Source: Enemella evansiae (GTDB lineage Bacteria > Actinomycetota > Actinomycetes > Propionibacteriales > Propionibacteriaceae). Taken from it: DNA of 64,000 nucleotides. This document shows positions 62,648-64,000 of this stretch, piece by piece; the first letter of the stretch is position 1; every line of letters begins with the position of its first letter. The DNA lies in assembly GCF_002250705.1 (NCBI RefSeq), contig NZ_NMVP01000002.1, positions 1 through 64,000 on the forward strand, read 5' to 3'. A program made the translations under genes and the position numbers. The notes beneath the pieces were generated by a model that searched no databases, was not told the DNA's origin, and saw nothing but the letters and a program-made list of their open reading frames with translations.

Positions 62648-64000
62648 ATGGTGCGGCAGGGGTTCTTCGGCGGGGTGCGTCGGCGGTTGCGTGATGCGGT
62701 CGTGCCACCGCCTCCGGCACAGCCCGCTCCCCCGGAGGAGAACGAGATCGCCGAGGAGACCCGGCAGGCGCTGCGGGTGCTCGACCTGGCGACCGATGTC
62801 TCGGATCTGCTGCTCAGCTCCGGCGCCTCGGCCAACGACGTCACCACCACCGCCCTGCGGATCACCCGGGCCTACGGGTTGCGCGGGGTGAACTGCGATG
62901 TCACCTACACCTCGATCACGCTGTCCTGGCAGCCCCGCAACCGTGAGCCGATGTCGACGCTGCGCGTGGTGCGCGCCCGGACCACCGACTTCACCCGGGT
63001 GCAGCGGGTGATGGAACTGGTCGAGCAGATCGAGGCCGGTGAGCTCACCGCTGCCGAGGCGAACGGCCAGTTCCGCCGGCTGAACCATGCCCCGCACCCC
63101 TATCGACGGTGGGTGGTGGTGGTCTCCAACGGCGGGGTCTCGATCGGTCTGGGGCTGCTCTGGGGTGCGCAACCGATCGTCATGCTGGTGACCTTCCTGG
63201 CCACCTGCCTGATCGACATCGCCCTGCAGTTCCTGGCCCGGCGGCGGGTGCCCGCGTTCTTCCAGCAGGTGGTCGGCGCGGCGGTCGCGACCAGTGCCAC
63301 GCTGCTGCTGCAGTGGGCCCAGGCTATGGGACTGCCGGGGCTGCGGGAGACCCAACCGACGCTGACGGTGACCGCCGGCATCGTGCTGCTGCTGGCCGGT
63401 ATGTCGGTGGTCGGTGCCGCCCAGGACAGTCTGGACAGTTTCTATGTCACCGCCTCGGCCCGCGCCTTCGAGGTGGTGGTGCTGACCCTGGGCATCGTCA
63501 CCGGGCTGCTGGTGATGCTCCGGCTCGGCACCTGGCTGGGTGTCTCGGTGCTGCTCACCCCGGCGGCTCCGCAGCTGGTCGCGGGCCCGGTGCAGCTGGT
63601 GATCGGTTCGCTGATCATCTCCGCCTCGTTCGCGGTCGCCTGCCACGCCAGCCTGCGCGCGGTCTGGGTCGCCTCGCTGCTCGGAGTGGCAACCCTGCTC
63701 GCCTATCTGGCCGCGGGCGGGCTCGGCTTCGGCGAGATCGGTTCCTGCGCGGTCGCCGCGGTGCTGTCGGCGGTGATCGCCCGGACGCTCGCGCCGCGGC
63801 TCGGCGTACCGGCACTGGCGCTGATCACCGCCGCGATCGTGCCGCTGATGCCCGGCTCGATGGTCTATCGCGGCGTCCTGCTGCTGACCAGCAACCAGGC
63901 CGCGGTGGACACCGTGACCGGGATGGTGACGCTGATGACCGCCGCGGGTGTCGGGCTGGCGCTGGCCGCCGGATCCAGCCTCGGTACCTATCTGACCCGG
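62648..64000 (+). CDS. threonine/serine exporter family protein, ThrE-like (3' end outside window)
   Basis: Open from ATG 62648 to the window edge, 451 codons. The soluble N-terminal part (LSSGASANDVTTTALRITRA, then DVTYTSITLSW) and the following ten or so hydrophobic segments match the ThrE family, in which an N-terminal hydrolase-like domain is joined to a transport domain (PHPYRRWVVVVSNGGVSIG onwards). Late segments such as LAPRLGVPALALITAAIVPL and MPGSMVYRGVLLL belong to the second membrane half. It should export threonine/serine or related solutes. Confidence 0.9.
   Translation, partial: MVRQGFFGGVRRRLRDAVVPPPPAQPAPPEENEIAEETRQALRVLDLATDVSDLLLSSGASANDVTTTALRITRAYGLRGVNCDVTYTSITLSWQPRNREPMSTLRVVRARTTDFTRVQRVMELVEQIEAGELTAAEANGQFRRLNHAPHPYRRWVVVVSNGGVSIGLGLLWGAQPIVMLVTFLATCLIDIALQFLARRRVPAFFQQVVGAAVATSATLLLQWAQAMGLPGLRETQPTLTVTAGIVLLLAGMSVVGAAQDSLDSFYVTASARAFEVVVLTLGIVTGLLVMLRLGTWLGVSVLLTPAAPQLVAGPVQLVIGSLIISASFAVACHASLRAVWVASLLGVATLLAYLAAGGLGFGEIGSCAVAAVLSAVIARTLAPRLGVPALALITAAIVPLMPGSMVYRGVLLLTSNQAAVDTVTGMVTLMTAAGVGLALAAGSSLGTYLTR

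Overview
This is about 64 kb of very GC-rich chromosome from an actinobacterium. The type VII secretion genes (eccB, eccE, WXG100 proteins), GAF-ANTAR regulator, SigB/F-type sigma factor, PaaX regulator, GTG starts and many leaderless-looking promoters all fit. The overall gene content suggests the Propionibacteriaceae or a near relative, but I cannot fix the genus. I saw no rRNA, tRNA, CRISPR array, insertion sequence or prophage.

Layout. 1-5374: five glycosyltransferases in two divergent groups, probably for a surface polysaccharide. 5174-8208: an XRE regulator with a Cys cluster, an enoyl-CoA hydratase and an AlaA-type aminotransferase. 8222-14964: a type VII secretion locus, with eccE plus an unknown partner facing eccB, two small WXG100-like proteins, a 127-aa relative and a 583-aa protein with a Gly/Pro-rich tail. 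15037-18561: Fpg/Nei glycosylase, EcsC-like protein, Aat and a hydroxyacid dehydrogenase. 18593-21197: a complete P450, ferredoxin and ferredoxin reductase operon. 21157-28133: DUF6882-like protein, PPK2, inositol monophosphatase-like protein, an unknown protein, sigma factor, GAF-ANTAR regulator and carboxylesterase. 28185-32964: thiamine genes, where a TPP riboswitch leads thiC, an MFS carrier and thiM, with thiD divergent. 33080-35783: a lower-GC type II restriction-modification island (Vsr, cytosine methyltransferase, Eco29kI-like GIY-YIG endonuclease, small conserved protein). 35875-41529: patatin, YdeI-like protein, an amidase whose nucleophilic Ser is Pro, YbaK deacylase, MFS exporter and a kynurenine-formamidase-like hydrolase. 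41697-47886: the remains of an aerobic CoA-dependent aromatic (probably anthranilate) pathway. Its monooxygenase/reductase is intact, but its CoA ligase is truncated and its indolepyruvate-ferredoxin-oxidoreductase-like gene is broken. 48093-50972: NhaA-thioredoxin fusion, RidA and a cupin. 50982-57833: a catabolic block (PaaX, phytoene-desaturase-like oxidase, flavin monooxygenase, SDR, AraC regulator, cyclase). 57854-62522: a RibD-like reductase and an amino-sugar operon (SIS isomerase, BadF-type kinase, PfkB kinase, class II aldolase). 62648 to the end: a ThrE-type exporter cut by the window edge.

Two dispersed GC-rich repeat families run through the window. Family A has the core TGAGCGAG..GCGAGTCGAAG. 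Family B carries a central hairpin whose two arms vary together between copies. Both sit at gene ends, sometimes supplying the stop codon or altering the apparent start, and they flank the decayed aromatic cluster. At least eleven genes have a TAnnnT box 6-7 bases before the start codon, the pattern of leaderless transcription.
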